Shown in pieces: positions 34,659 through 43,237 of a stretch of DNA of 64,000 nucleotides; within the stretch, counting starts at the first letter, position 1, and each line of letters opens with the position of its first letter. Below the pieces are notes generated by a model. It was not told the origin of the DNA, did not search any database, and saw nothing but the letters and a program-made list of their open reading frames with translations. The translations under genes were made by a program, and so were the position numbers. The DNA lies in contig NZ_STGF01000022.1 in NCBI RefSeq assembly GCF_005222705.1, forward strand, positions 57,218 to 121,217, read 5' to 3'. The DNA is from Paenibacillus sp. SY21-1 (GTDB taxonomy: Bacteria > Bacillota > Bacilli > Paenibacillales > Paenibacillaceae).

Positions 34659-34952
34659 ATGTTTACAACTGCAATCGGACGCTTGCGCATAATCGGCATT
34701 TTGGAAGGAACCTCCTTCCTCGTCCTGCTGCTCATTGCCATGCCGCTGAAATACTGGGCAGATCTCCCGATAGCGGTCACCATTGTCGGCGCATTGCATG
34801 GACTGCTGTTCGTGCTTTATTTGCTTGCCGTGCTTAATGTCTGGATCGTCGAACGCTGGTCCTTCTTAAAGGTGCTGCTCGCCGGACTGGCGTCGGTTCT
34901 GCCGTTTGGTCCCTTTATCGTGGACAAAAAGCTGCTGCAAAACAGCAAATAA
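34659..34952 (+). CDS. DUF3817-family membrane protein
   Basis: A 97-residue three-helix membrane protein matching DUF3817: IGILEGTSFLVLLLIAMPLKYW, then VGALHGLLFVLYLLAVLNVW and LAGLASVLPFGPFIVDKKL. The LEGTSF and PFGPF segments are the family marks. GGAGG (34650-34654) precedes the ATG by 4 bases. It is co-directional with the TetR gene and may share its regulation. Function is unknown. Confidence 0.88.
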   Translation: MFTTAIGRLRIIGILEGTSFLVLLLIAMPLKYWADLPIAVTIVGALHGLLFVLYLLAVLNVWIVERWSFLKVLLAGLASVLPFGPFIVDKKLLQNSK

Positions 34953-35005
34953 CCATAGGCTCCAAGGAGGAAACGGGCTTTTCCCCGATTCACGCTCATC
35001 CTCAG

Positions 35006-36322
35006 CTAGGCATGTCCAAACTCATGGATTTCGGATTCGGCAAATTCCGTCTGAATTTCGATTTTCCGAATCCGATTATCGTCCCTCTCGCGGATAATGA
35101 AGGTGGAGTCTTCAAAGGACCATGGTTCGTTCACCGGCAGATCGGGCCTGTGGTTAAACAGCCAGCCGCCGATGGAATCCACCTCTGCGCTGGCCAAATG
35201 CAATCCGGACGCTTCATTTACCTCGCTGATTAATGCCTTGCCGTCAACCAGATAGCGATTGCCGGGCAGCCTCTCAATTTCCTTGTCCTCGTCGGCATCA
35301 AACTCATCGCGGATTTCCCCCACGATTTCCTCCAAAATATCCTCAATAGTCACCATACCCGCCGTACCGCCGTATTCGTCAAGCAGAATCGCCATATGCA
35401 CTCTTTCTTGCTGCATGCTGCGAAGAAGCGTTTTGATCGGGGTGACTTCGGGTACGGACATCACCGGCTGCAGCAAATCCCGAATATCCTCCTCTTCTGA
35501 GGACGGCTCCTGCAGGAAAAACTGTTTGGTATTCAAAATGCCGACAATATGATCCTTTGAGCCGCTGGCTACCGGAAATCGCGTATATTGCTCCCGTTTG
35601 ATGATCGCAATATTCTGCTCGCGTGTCCGGCCTGTATACAAGCAGATCATATCCGTCCGCGGGACCATAATTTCCCTCGCTAACCGCTCATCGAAATCAA
35701 AAATGCGGCTGACATAGCCGTATTCGCTCACATTTATTTTGCCGCTTTCATAGCTTTCGGAAAGTATAAATCGGATTTCCTCCTCCGAATGCGCTTCATG
35801 CTCGCTGGCGGGCTTAAAGCCGAACAAACGGACAAGCCCGTTGGCGGAGCCGTTCAGCAGCCAAATGAATGGAAACATCAGCTTATAAAAGCCAATAATG
35901 AGCGGCGCCGTCAATAGGCTGATGCGCTCGGGCATAATAATCGCCAGCGTTTTTGGAAACAGCTCGCCCAGCACGACATGCAAATAGGTCACAAGCGCAA
36001 AAGACAAGCCAAACGACAGCAGCGTGCGAAGCTCGGCGCCGAGCGCAAGCCGTTCAAACAGCGGATGAAATAGCTGCTCAATCGTCGGCTCCCCCAGCCA
36101 GCCTAGGCCTAACGCCGTTATCGTAATGCCAAGCTGGCATGCGGACAAATAGCCGTCCAGATTGCCCGTCACGCGCGCAACGGCACGCGCCTGTTTGACG
36201 CCTTCATCGACCATCTGATTGACCCGGCTTGCTCTAATTCGGATAATTGCAAACTCCGTTGCCACAAAAAACGCAGTCAGCACCAGCAGCGCCGCAAATA
36301 ACAACAATTTTACAAGCATCAT
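35006..36322 (-). CDS. CNNM/HlyC-CorC-family membrane protein with CBS pair
   Basis: A 438-residue protein in the order N-terminal CNNM (DUF21) domain with four hydrophobic segments (about 1-190: RASRVNQMVDEG, LGLGWLGEPTIEQL), a CBS pair (about 205-330: MVPRTDMICLYTG and VHMAILLDEYGGTAGMVTIE), and a C-terminal CorC_HlyC domain (about 345-430: YLVDGKALISEVNE). Relatives export Mg2+ or other divalent cations and contribute to Mg homeostasis; the old name hemolysin is misleading. GAGGAG lies 3 bases before the ATG. It is a single gene. Confidence 0.9.
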   Translation of the reverse strand: MMLVKLLLFAALLVLTAFFVATEFAIIRIRASRVNQMVDEGVKQARAVARVTGNLDGYLSACQLGITITALGLGWLGEPTIEQLFHPLFERLALGAELRTLLSFGLSFALVTYLHVVLGELFPKTLAIIMPERISLLTAPLIIGFYKLMFPFIWLLNGSANGLVRLFGFKPASEHEAHSEEEIRFILSESYESGKINVSEYGYVSRIFDFDERLAREIMVPRTDMICLYTGRTREQNIAIIKREQYTRFPVASGSKDHIVGILNTKQFFLQEPSSEEEDIRDLLQPVMSVPEVTPIKTLLRSMQQERVHMAILLDEYGGTAGMVTIEDILEEIVGEIRDEFDADEDKEIERLPGNRYLVDGKALISEVNEASGLHLASAEVDSIGGWLFNHRPDLPVNEPWSFEDSTFIIRERDDNRIRKIEIQTEFAESEIHEFGHA

Positions 36323-36358
36323 AATCTCCTCTTGTCATGGAATGCGGCGCCCTCTGGG

Positions 36359-36718
36359 CTAGTACCCGACTTCGACGGAAGCGATCACGACGTAGATCAA
36401 ATCGTTAACGTCCTGTTTGTCCGGCAAGACAATGCCGCTCGTCGTCAGCATGCCTCCGTCTTGAAGCTCAACCGTCACCTTCCCGTAAGGCAGCGCTGCT
36501 TTGACCTGCTCGATGTCAAGCTTCTCCTTGTCGCATGGAAGCGCAAGCTTGACATGAACCTTCATTTCATCCAAGCTGCCGCCAGGCAGCACCGAACGCA
36601 GCCCCGGCATCGAGTTGTGATGAATCGCATTCTGCACGGCTCGCACGGAAGCCTTCGTAATGTTCTGGCCATGGAGGTCGCAGCCCATTCCAATTTCTAT
36701 AAAAAATAAGTTGTCCAC
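36359..36718 (-). CDS. Lin0512-family protein
   Basis: A 119-residue protein of the Lin0512 family, cytosolic and of unknown function. Family marks are FFIEIGMGCDLHGQN at the N-terminus, AVQNAIHHNSMPGL, and the symmetric second half LPYGKVTVELQDGGM. Start GTG at 36718; an AAGGAG site is 11 bases upstream. The family occurs widely in bacteria and archaea as conserved tandem-related domains and has been compared to small enzymes, but no activity is established to my knowledge. Confidence 0.85.
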   Translation of the reverse strand: MDNLFFIEIGMGCDLHGQNITKASVRAVQNAIHHNSMPGLRSVLPGGSLDEMKVHVKLALPCDKEKLDIEQVKAALPYGKVTVELQDGGMLTTSGIVLPDKQDVNDLIYVVIASVEVGY

Positions 36719-36784
36719 TTATACAGCCTCTCCTTCTATGGGGGGTAATTATACGTTTGAAGGCAACTTTAATCCCTTCTGCCA

Positions 36785-37954
36785 CTACCAGGGAACATCG
36801 TCATCCGAAGCTGACACAGACGAAGCAGGCTGGCCGTCATACGTCAAATCGTCCGAAAACTCGCTTGCTGCCGAAGGCTTGCCCGTGCCGATAATCGGCA
36901 GCAAGTCCGCGAGCTCTTGCGGCTGAAGCAGCTCGACAGGCGACATGCCCTTGTCGAATTGAAAGTGATCTCCTTCGATGACCGCAACGTAGCGGCCATT
37001 GTGCTTGGCAATATGAATGGATGCGCCAAAATCGGCGAGCAGCGCTTTGATCGTAATCGCGTCCAGCTTGAACGTAAACGGCAGGTCCGGCTTGATCTCC
37101 ACCAGCGCGGCCGCTGCCACCTCAACCTGCTCCTGCGGCCACCATTCCTGCAAGTCGCGTTTCTCGCTCGCTGCCCACACCTCGACCGCGTTCTCCTCCT
37201 CGCGCCGCTCGGTCGTATCCTCCTCTTGCCATTTCTCGGCGATATACTGCTGCACCATCTCGACGACCTGCTCGCCCATTACTTCCGGAAGCGGCTTTTC
37301 ATACGATACATATTTCAAAAAATCCTCGAAATAACGCGCATGCGACGCCTGATGAATTTTCAGCTCCCAATGTTCAAGCATTCCATCCTCCGGCATATGC
37401 GGATATTGTATCGATTTGATGCTGCGCGCGCTAATCGCCATCTCTACCTGCGAGATCAGATTTCGCTCGTCGGAAATTCTGGCTATTTTAGGCTCGAAAT
37501 CGCATTTCAGCAAAAATAGAAACGGCTCGTCGAAAAAGGTGTTCAGCGTAGAGAGCGCGATAATGAAGGCGCCTCCCCGCACGGCGCTGGTATCCATGTA
37601 AATGCGCACCAGCTCGTCGGCTATGCCTAGAAAACGCTCCTTCGAGTCCGCATCCCGCAGACGCTGAAACAAATTGAAATTCTGGTTGCTGCCGAGCTCA
37701 TAGCCGGGCTCTACCATAAACCGACCGATTTTGGTAGGTGCGCCCGCCGTATTCGGATTGCGCTCTACTTTGCGCTTGACGATTCGCTTAAATTCCCCGT
37801 CCAGAAACTTCTGGATCTCGCTTTCCTCGTAATCGTCCGCCTCCATCGTCTGATAGTGCTTAAACCGCTTGCCGCTTGATGTCGCGCTTTCCTCCCCATC
37901 GGTATGGATGACGAAAAAAGATAAATAGTGCATATGAAAATCCACGTTATTCAT
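36785..37954 (-). CDS. DUF3900-like protein
   Basis: A 389-residue soluble protein resembling the DUF3900 group of Bacillales (opening HMHYLSFFVIHTDG, with GRFMVEPGYELGSNQNFNLF). The middle is mixed alpha/beta, residues 240-265 are a charged Glu-rich linker, and the C-terminal 125 residues form a separate domain ending in an acidic tail. Its overall plan (N-terminal stress-protein-like part plus appendage) does not reveal a function. ATG 37954 overlaps the crtO stop as ATGA, but GGAGG is then only 1 base away; the GTG three codons in (37945), with 10 bases spacing, may be the true start. It is the last gene of the crtQ-crtO unit. Confidence 0.6.
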   Translation of the reverse strand: MNNVDFHMHYLSFFVIHTDGEESATSSGKRFKHYQTMEADDYEESEIQKFLDGEFKRIVKRKVERNPNTAGAPTKIGRFMVEPGYELGSNQNFNLFQRLRDADSKERFLGIADELVRIYMDTSAVRGGAFIIALSTLNTFFDEPFLFLLKCDFEPKIARISDERNLISQVEMAISARSIKSIQYPHMPEDGMLEHWELKIHQASHARYFEDFLKYVSYEKPLPEVMGEQVVEMVQQYIAEKWQEEDTTERREEENAVEVWAASEKRDLQEWWPQEQVEVAAAALVEIKPDLPFTFKLDAITIKALLADFGASIHIAKHNGRYVAVIEGDHFQFDKGMSPVELLQPQELADLLPIIGTGKPSAASEFSDDLTYDGQPASSVSASDDDVPW

Positions 37955-38475
37955 TCCTCCAGAGCAACTTTTGTCATCACTCTAGCATAGCATATCCGCC
38001 GCTCCCTTAACATCAGGCGCAGCAATCTTGCCCGGTTATAACGCTGTACCGCAATGCAGGGAGCGTTCGCAAAAAGCGAATAAAGGAAGACCGCCAAGCA
38101 GCCCGAACCCTCGTTCCACAGCAGGAATAACGGGGTGAACGCAAGCATCGCCCAATGCGCAAATTCGCCCCTGCGGGTTTCCCGAATAAATTGCCGCAAG
38201 TAAGCGGGGTTGCGGCTTTTCAGCTTTTTTTTGGCGAACCCTCTGCTCATCCAGGAGCCTCCGTCGGGCAGCCGGTCCTTCCAGCATGCAATCGCCAGCC
38301 TGCGCTCGTACCAGCTGCCATCTTGCTCGAACCGATGGAGCTTGAGCAGGCCGCGGTCGCGGGCCAGCCAGCGATCAGGCAGGCGAATGGACGCATAGCT
38401 AACCCCCAGCGAGATCGCGATACAACCACCTATATTCAGCAGCCATACGCTGCCTGTCGGCAGATTACTTAACAT
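37951..38475 (-). CDS. crtO: Glycosyl-4,4'-diaponeurosporenoate acyltransferase (CrtO)
   Basis: A 174-residue membrane enzyme that in the staphyloxanthin pathway esterifies the sugar of glycosyl-diaponeurosporenoate with a fatty acid. The match rests on WKDRLPDGGSWMSRGFAKKKL and the RRGEFAHWAML helix, with helices near 10-28 and 115-140. The ORF is open to 38694, but ATG 38475 is right: GGAGGAG is 3 bases upstream and the preceding 73 codons are an artefact overlapping crtQ. It overlaps crtQ by 11 bases and the DUF3900 gene by 4. Confidence 0.82.
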   Translation of the reverse strand: MLSNLPTGSVWLLNIGGCIAISLGVSYASIRLPDRWLARDRGLLKLHRFEQDGSWYERRLAIACWKDRLPDGGSWMSRGFAKKKLKSRNPAYLRQFIRETRRGEFAHWAMLAFTPLFLLWNEGSGCLAVFLYSLFANAPCIAVQRYNRARLLRLMLRERRICYARVMTKVALEE

Positions 38476-39568
38476 CGACTCTCCTCCCCTTCCACACCAC
38501 TTTTTTGCGGCCGTACGAAAGAAGCAGCGAATAGGCAAACAGCCCGATAAAAAACAGCAGAAAAACGGGATACAGCAGCATCGTATACCAGCGAAACGTT
38601 CCGCACTGCCGCAAGCCGCGCGCGACCGTCCAAACCGCCAGTCCATACAGCGCAAGCGCCGCAGGCGCCTCAGCGCTGCCGAGCGAGGCAACAAGGCGAT
38701 GCGCGGCGCCGATTAATCCCGACAACCAGATCGAAGTAAGCAGAAGCATCGGCAGCGGAGCGGAGCCAGCCCCCAGACCGATACTTTTCGACCACCCCTG
38801 CACCATCTCACGCCAGCCGGCTGCATACATTCGAAAGGCCAGCAGATGCTTGCCAGTCATCGCCGCAACAGGCATACGCGCGGCCTTGAATTGCTTGCCG
38901 AGGGCGCAATGCTCCAGAATCTCCGAGCGAATCCGTTCATGCCCGCCAAGCGCAAAATATTCTTCCTTGCTGCAAAGTGCGCAAGGTCCGAATCCGTCCG
39001 TCCGCCAGCGCAGTCCGCTTCGCGCCCCCGAGCCGGCAAGCAGAACCAGATTGCAAAAAGCCGACCACTGCTCGCGGAATGTCGGCGCTTCATGATGCGG
39101 CTGTACCGTAACAAGCCCTTTTTTTTGCATATGCAGCTTGTTCATCTTCCTTAGAAAATCCGTTTCGGGACGCGTATCCGCATCCAGAAACAACAGCTTG
39201 TCGCCTTTTGCCGTCAGCGCCCCCGTCCAGCAGGCCCACGATTTGCCTTGCCAGCCTTCCGGAAGTCGCTCGGCCTTCTTGACGACTGCCCCTAGCCTTG
39301 CGGCCACTGCATCCGTACCGTCATCCGAGCCATCGTCTACGACGATCACCTCATAGGGCGTCTCTGTCTGCCCAAGCAGCAGCGGCAGCAGCTCCTGCAA
39401 ATTATCCGCTTCATTGCGCGCGGGGACAATAACGCTAATTCGGCTGGCAGAGTCTTCGTTCTCCCTGTGCACGAAGGCTCGCGCGGCCTCGCGGCGACTG
39501 AACAATGCCCGAACGGGCGGGCCGAACAGCAGGAAGCCTGCCAGCAAGAATAATCCATCCCAAACCAT
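38465..39568 (-). CDS. crtQ: 4,4'-diaponeurosporenoate glycosyltransferase (CrtQ)
   Basis: A family-2 glycosyltransferase of 367 residues with an N-terminal membrane helix (1-22), a GT-A domain (ISVIVPARNEADNLQELL; the DXD-like LDADTRP near 135; QVQPHHEAP-type turn), and three or four C-terminal helices. Glucosylates diaponeurosporenoate at the membrane. The start at 39568 is preferred over 39634 because the added residues are not family-like; a purine-rich AAAGGGATGGAAG lies upstream. It is divergent from crtP with a 146-base intergenic region that must hold both promoters. Confidence 0.88.
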   Translation of the reverse strand: MVWDGLFLLAGFLLFGPPVRALFSRREAARAFVHRENEDSASRISVIVPARNEADNLQELLPLLLGQTETPYEVIVVDDGSDDGTDAVAARLGAVVKKAERLPEGWQGKSWACWTGALTAKGDKLLFLDADTRPETDFLRKMNKLHMQKKGLVTVQPHHEAPTFREQWSAFCNLVLLAGSGARSGLRWRTDGFGPCALCSKEEYFALGGHERIRSEILEHCALGKQFKAARMPVAAMTGKHLLAFRMYAAGWREMVQGWSKSIGLGAGSAPLPMLLLTSIWLSGLIGAAHRLVASLGSAEAPAALALYGLAVWTVARGLRQCGTFRWYTMLLYPVFLLFFIGLFAYSLLLSYGRKKVVWKGRRVDVK

Positions 39569-39714
39569 GATCTTCCATCCCTTTCTGCCAAACCTATCTG
39601 CTAGCGGTATGCTTTCCACAAAAAGCGTACACAATGGTAGACAGCACGTAATCTAAACTTGCATACATCCAGTATCAACCAAATAGATGAGAAGAAATCA
39701 GGAGGATTACTAGT

Positions 39715-41214
39715 ATGGGCAAAAAAATAGTTGTCATTGGAGGCGGACTAGGCGGATTGTCTGCGGCCATTCGGCTCAGAGCAGACGGTCACGAGGTGCT
39801 GGTTCTGGAAAAAAATGAACGGGCTGGCGGCAAGCTGAATGTTCGCGAGGGAGCAGGATATCGGTTCGACACGGGTCCTTCCATTCTAACCATGCCGTGG
39901 GTGCTGGAGCAATTGTTCGCTTCGGCCGGGAAAGAGCTTTCGGACTATGTGAAGCTTGTCCGGGTCGAGCCGCAGTGGAGGGCCATGTATGAGGATGGCA
40001 CACAGCTGGATGTGCTCGGAGATCTGCCGAACATGCTTGAGCAAATCGCAACGCTGTCGAAAGCGGATCGGGACCGGTTTATCCGCTATGTCGATTATTG
40101 CCGCAAGCAATATGAGTTAAGCATGAAAAGCTTCTATAAACGATCCATAGGCGGATTGTCCGACATGCGGCAGCAGCATTCGCTGAAGGAATTGCTGGCG
40201 ATGGACCCGATGAAATCGATGGCGCACAAAACAGCGGATTACTTGCGCAATCCGCACTTGCAGCAGCTGTTCAATTTTATGATTATGTATATCGGCTCGT
40301 CGCCGTATGCGGCGCCTGCGGCGTTATCCCAGCTCATTTACGTGCAAATGGGGCTGGGCATTTATTACGTGGAAGGCGGCATGTACAACATTGCGACTGC
40401 GATGCTGCGACTGCTTGCGGAGCTTGGGGTCGAAGTGCGCACCGGCTGTGAAGTGCTGGAAATCGTGACCGAGCATGGCCGTGCGACCGGCGTTCGCCTT
40501 GCGGAGGAAACCATCGCCTGCGATCTCGTGGTCAGCAACCTCGAAGCGGTGCCGATGTATCGCAATTTGCTTGATCAGCATCCGCAAAGCGGCGCGACGC
40601 TTCGGAGGTACGCCAAATACGAGCCGTCCGTGTCCGGCTTCGTCATGCTGCTCGGCGTGAACCGCAGCTATGAATCCTTTAAGCATCATAACTTTTTGTT
40701 TGCAGGCAAGCCTGAACGCGAATTTCAAGATATTTTTGAATCCAAAAAACCAAGCGTCGATCCTACCGTCTATGTCGGCATCTCGTCCAAAAGCGATCCT
40801 TCGCAAGCGCCGACTGGCAAAGAAAACTGGTTTGTTCTGACCCACGTTCCGCCGCTGCGCCCTGGAGAAAGCTGGGAAACCTACCGCGACGCGTATCGCG
40901 AGCTTGTGCTTGACAAGCTGGAGCGTATGGGGGCCAGTCGTCTCCGCGAGCATATCGAATGGGAGTACGCCTTTACGCCAAACGATATTGAACGGTTGTA
41001 TGGCGCCAATGGAGGCTCCATCTACGGCATCGTTACAGACCGCAAGCTTAACGGAGGCTTTAAAATTCCGGCGCGCAGCCCGATTATCAGCAATCTGTAT
41101 ACGGTCGGAGGCTCTACCCATCCTGGCGGAGGAGTGCCCATGGTTACGCTAAGCGGCCAGCTGACGGCGGATTTGATTCAGGAGGATCTGCAGAAGCAGT
41201 CCGCTATCGGCTAG
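39715..41214 (+). CDS. crtP: Carotenoid oxidase/desaturase of the CrtP type
   Basis: A 499-residue FAD protein of the phytoene desaturase family. The dinucleotide motif is VVIGGGLGGLSAAIRL (residues 5-20) and the C-terminal FAD signature is GGSTHPGGGVPMVTLSGQ. The segments GPSILTMPW, IGSSPYAAPA, YYVEGGMYNIA and SIYGIVTDRKL fit staphylococcal CrtP (diaponeurosporene oxidase) better than CrtN. Makes the terminal aldehyde or acid of C30 carotenoids. ATG with AGGAGG about 8 bases upstream. It is divergent from crtQ and ends 11 bases inside the convergent nos gene. No crtM or crtN is in the window. Confidence 0.88.
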   Translation: MGKKIVVIGGGLGGLSAAIRLRADGHEVLVLEKNERAGGKLNVREGAGYRFDTGPSILTMPWVLEQLFASAGKELSDYVKLVRVEPQWRAMYEDGTQLDVLGDLPNMLEQIATLSKADRDRFIRYVDYCRKQYELSMKSFYKRSIGGLSDMRQQHSLKELLAMDPMKSMAHKTADYLRNPHLQQLFNFMIMYIGSSPYAAPAALSQLIYVQMGLGIYYVEGGMYNIATAMLRLLAELGVEVRTGCEVLEIVTEHGRATGVRLAEETIACDLVVSNLEAVPMYRNLLDQHPQSGATLRRYAKYEPSVSGFVMLLGVNRSYESFKHHNFLFAGKPEREFQDIFESKKPSVDPTVYVGISSKSDPSQAPTGKENWFVLTHVPPLRPGESWETYRDAYRELVLDKLERMGASRLREHIEWEYAFTPNDIERLYGANGGSIYGIVTDRKLNGGFKIPARSPIISNLYTVGGSTHPGGGVPMVTLSGQLTADLIQEDLQKQSAIG

Positions 41215-42316
41215 TTAGGTAAGGAGCCTGCTGATAGCGGAAGCCTGGCGTGCGCTCCGTATCGTCAAAGCTGCGATGCCAGATGTTTGTTGCTGCCGGC
41301 GACAGCGGCGGGATAAGCCAGGACCAGCGGCCGGTGACGGCTCGTCCCTGGCTTTGCTCCTGCTTCTCAAAGCGGAGGAACTGCTCGGATGCCGTGTGAT
41401 GATCGACGATGCTTGCCCCATGCTGCTTGTAGGAATGAAGCACGGCCACATTCAGCTCGACCAGCGCGCGATCCTTCCACAGGGTGGCATTGGAATGAGT
41501 AGACCAGCCGAATGCCTCGGCTACAGCAGGCAGCTGATTGTAGCGCTCGACGTCCGAAAGATTGCGCGCACCGATCTCCGTGCCCATGTACCAGCCGTTA
41601 AACGGGGCCGCCTCATAAATGATGCCGCCGATGTCCAGCCGCATATCGGCGATAAACGGAACCGCGTACCATTTCAGGCCCAGCTCGCCAAACGACTGAT
41701 TGTCCGGGTGAGTCAACGGAATCTCCAGCACGGTATCCTCAGGCAGACGAAACACTTGCGGCGGGCGATCGTTGAACTGCAGGACCAGCGGAAGCAAATC
41801 AAAGCGCGTGCCCTCCCCCTTCCAGCCGAGACGCTCGCACTCCTCCGTAAAGGCGAGGGAAGCCGAATCTCCGATGACGCCGGTCTCATCGCGGTAGCCC
41901 GCATAGCGGACCAGCTGATGATTCCAGATTCTTATGCGGTTAGCGCCAGTCGTGCAGGCGGGTGGAAACACGGTAATCGCCGGGCGAATACGGCCGCCAT
42001 TGGTCGCATACCGCATATGCGCCCATATTCGCTCGGACGCCTCCTCCTCATTCTGCACATTCCGCGCGTCGAATACCTCAAGCGACTGCCAGAACAATCT
42101 GCCGATACAGCGATTGCTGTTGCGCCAAGCGAGCTTGGCGCCATAGCTGAGCTCCTCGTACGTATGCAGGTAGGTTCCTGTATCCTGAATTTCCTCCCGT
42201 ATTTGAGCGATGCGCGCAAGCGCCTCCGCTTCGGTTTTGCCAAGCTCAAAGTATGCTTCCCCGATGAACGCCGCCGCCTGCCGCTCAAGCTCCTTGCTCG
42301 TCCCTGCTGTAATCAC
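41204..42316 (-). CDS. nos: Bacterial nitric oxide synthase oxygenase
   Basis: A 370-residue oxygenase-only NO synthase that makes NO from L-arginine via N-hydroxyarginine, using heme, pterin and flavodoxin-type electron donors. The proximal heme cysteine is C70 in WRNSNRCIGRLFW; the substrate-binding Glu is in WYMGTEIGARN; the pterin/dimer region is the C-terminal WSWLIPPLSPAATNIW. It lacks the reductase domain of animal enzymes, as usual in Bacillales, and the N-terminal hook. Bacterial NOS protects against oxidative stress and some antibiotics. Start GTG immediately follows the TAG stop of the EcsC-family gene with GAGGAG 6 bases upstream, so the two are coupled. Confidence 0.95.
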   Translation of the reverse strand: MITAGTSKELERQAAAFIGEAYFELGKTEAEALARIAQIREEIQDTGTYLHTYEELSYGAKLAWRNSNRCIGRLFWQSLEVFDARNVQNEEEASERIWAHMRYATNGGRIRPAITVFPPACTTGANRIRIWNHQLVRYAGYRDETGVIGDSASLAFTEECERLGWKGEGTRFDLLPLVLQFNDRPPQVFRLPEDTVLEIPLTHPDNQSFGELGLKWYAVPFIADMRLDIGGIIYEAAPFNGWYMGTEIGARNLSDVERYNQLPAVAEAFGWSTHSNATLWKDRALVELNVAVLHSYKQHGASIVDHHTASEQFLRFEKQEQSQGRAVTGRWSWLIPPLSPAATNIWHRSFDDTERTPGFRYQQAPYLTSR

Positions 42317-43156
42317 CTAGTTCTCCTCGCCCTCTCTCAGCCTCATCAAAACTCTTCTTTTACGATAAAGCATCGTCGCCGCCTCCGCAACATCGTTCAG
42401 CATCCCCCGGTTGATAAACGCTCCGAACAGCATGCCGGCGACCGGAATCATTTGAAACAGCTTCTTCCAGCCAAAATTATCCCTGTAGAGCGTCACCACC
42501 TCGCGCCAGCCTTGCAGCTGCGACAGCATTTGCTTACCGCCCTTGTCTGTGTCAATAGCGGCAAGCTCCTCCAATACCGCTTGTTTGCCGACAATGTCCG
42601 ATGAGGAGAACTGCATCACCTTCACGGCGAAAATTCTTTCCTCTTTGCTTTTCGGGTCAAAGCCGTGGCAAATCGCGATTTCTTGGATGATTTTAAGCGA
42701 CAAGCCAAGCACGGCCGGAATATCGATTGCGAGCGTAAACAAGCCGCCAAAGCCGGTCGTTGCTCCTTGCAGGGCCGCCATCGATGAACGGCTGCCGGCG
42801 AGCTCGGCGGCTGCCGCGTTCATGACGGCAAGCGGCAGCTCGCGTGCCTCCTCCATCGTCAAGGGGTAATCTGGCGCTGTCTCGTTTGGCCTCTGGTTAT
42901 GCGCATGCGCCTTCAAGCACGCCAATACCGATTTTTCGGAAATAAGATATTTGCCGCCGGTTTGCACGTAGCTGCCGACCTCTTCAACCGCTTGGCCCAG
43001 CTTTTCCTGAATGAATTTTGGCGTCAGCTTGTCCAGCACCATAAACGGAAGCCGGCCCAGCTTCTCCCAGAACCATATGTCCTTCTGCTCTCGTTCCCAT
43101 TTCTCTATGTCCAGCAGGGCTGCGGAAAGTTCCGCCTTTGATTCCACCGTTGCCAT
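42317..43156 (-). CDS. EcsC-family protein
   Basis: A 279-residue EcsC-family protein: GFGGLFTLAIDIPAVLGLSLKIIQEIA is the glycine-rich hydrophobic core, with an amphipathic second segment LFQMIPVAGMLFGAFINRGMLND. EcsC proteins occur in Bacillales with the EcsAB exporter or alone, and their function is not known; a lipid-interacting role is plausible. The start at 43156 (GGAGGAG just upstream) is preferred over 43219, whose extra codons overlap a hairpin. It directly precedes nos with no spacing, suggesting a shared role. Confidence 0.8.
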   Translation of the reverse strand: MATVESKAELSAALLDIEKWEREQKDIWFWEKLGRLPFMVLDKLTPKFIQEKLGQAVEEVGSYVQTGGKYLISEKSVLACLKAHAHNQRPNETAPDYPLTMEEARELPLAVMNAAAAELAGSRSSMAALQGATTGFGGLFTLAIDIPAVLGLSLKIIQEIAICHGFDPKSKEERIFAVKVMQFSSSDIVGKQAVLEELAAIDTDKGGKQMLSQLQGWREVVTLYRDNFGWKKLFQMIPVAGMLFGAFINRGMLNDVAEAATMLYRKRRVLMRLREGEEN

Positions 43157-43185
43157 CTCCTCCACGCTCCTTATGAACGTATAAT

Positions 43186-43215
43186 ACGCCGAACCCGGCA
43201 TAACGGATTCGGCGT
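43186..43215 (-). terminator. Candidate hairpin terminator after helD
   Basis: An 8-bp stem ACGCCGAA/TTCGGCGT (43186-43193 with 43208-43215) lies 23 bases past the helD stop. No T-run follows on the minus strand, so readthrough to the EcsC-family gene may occur. Confidence 0.45.
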
Positions 43216-43237
43216 TCACAAAATGGACGGAATTGGC

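Noticed and set aside
41276..42604. Plus-strand frame of 442 codons opposite nos and the EcsC-family gene
   Set aside because: Antisense to two conserved genes and protein-like only by composition.
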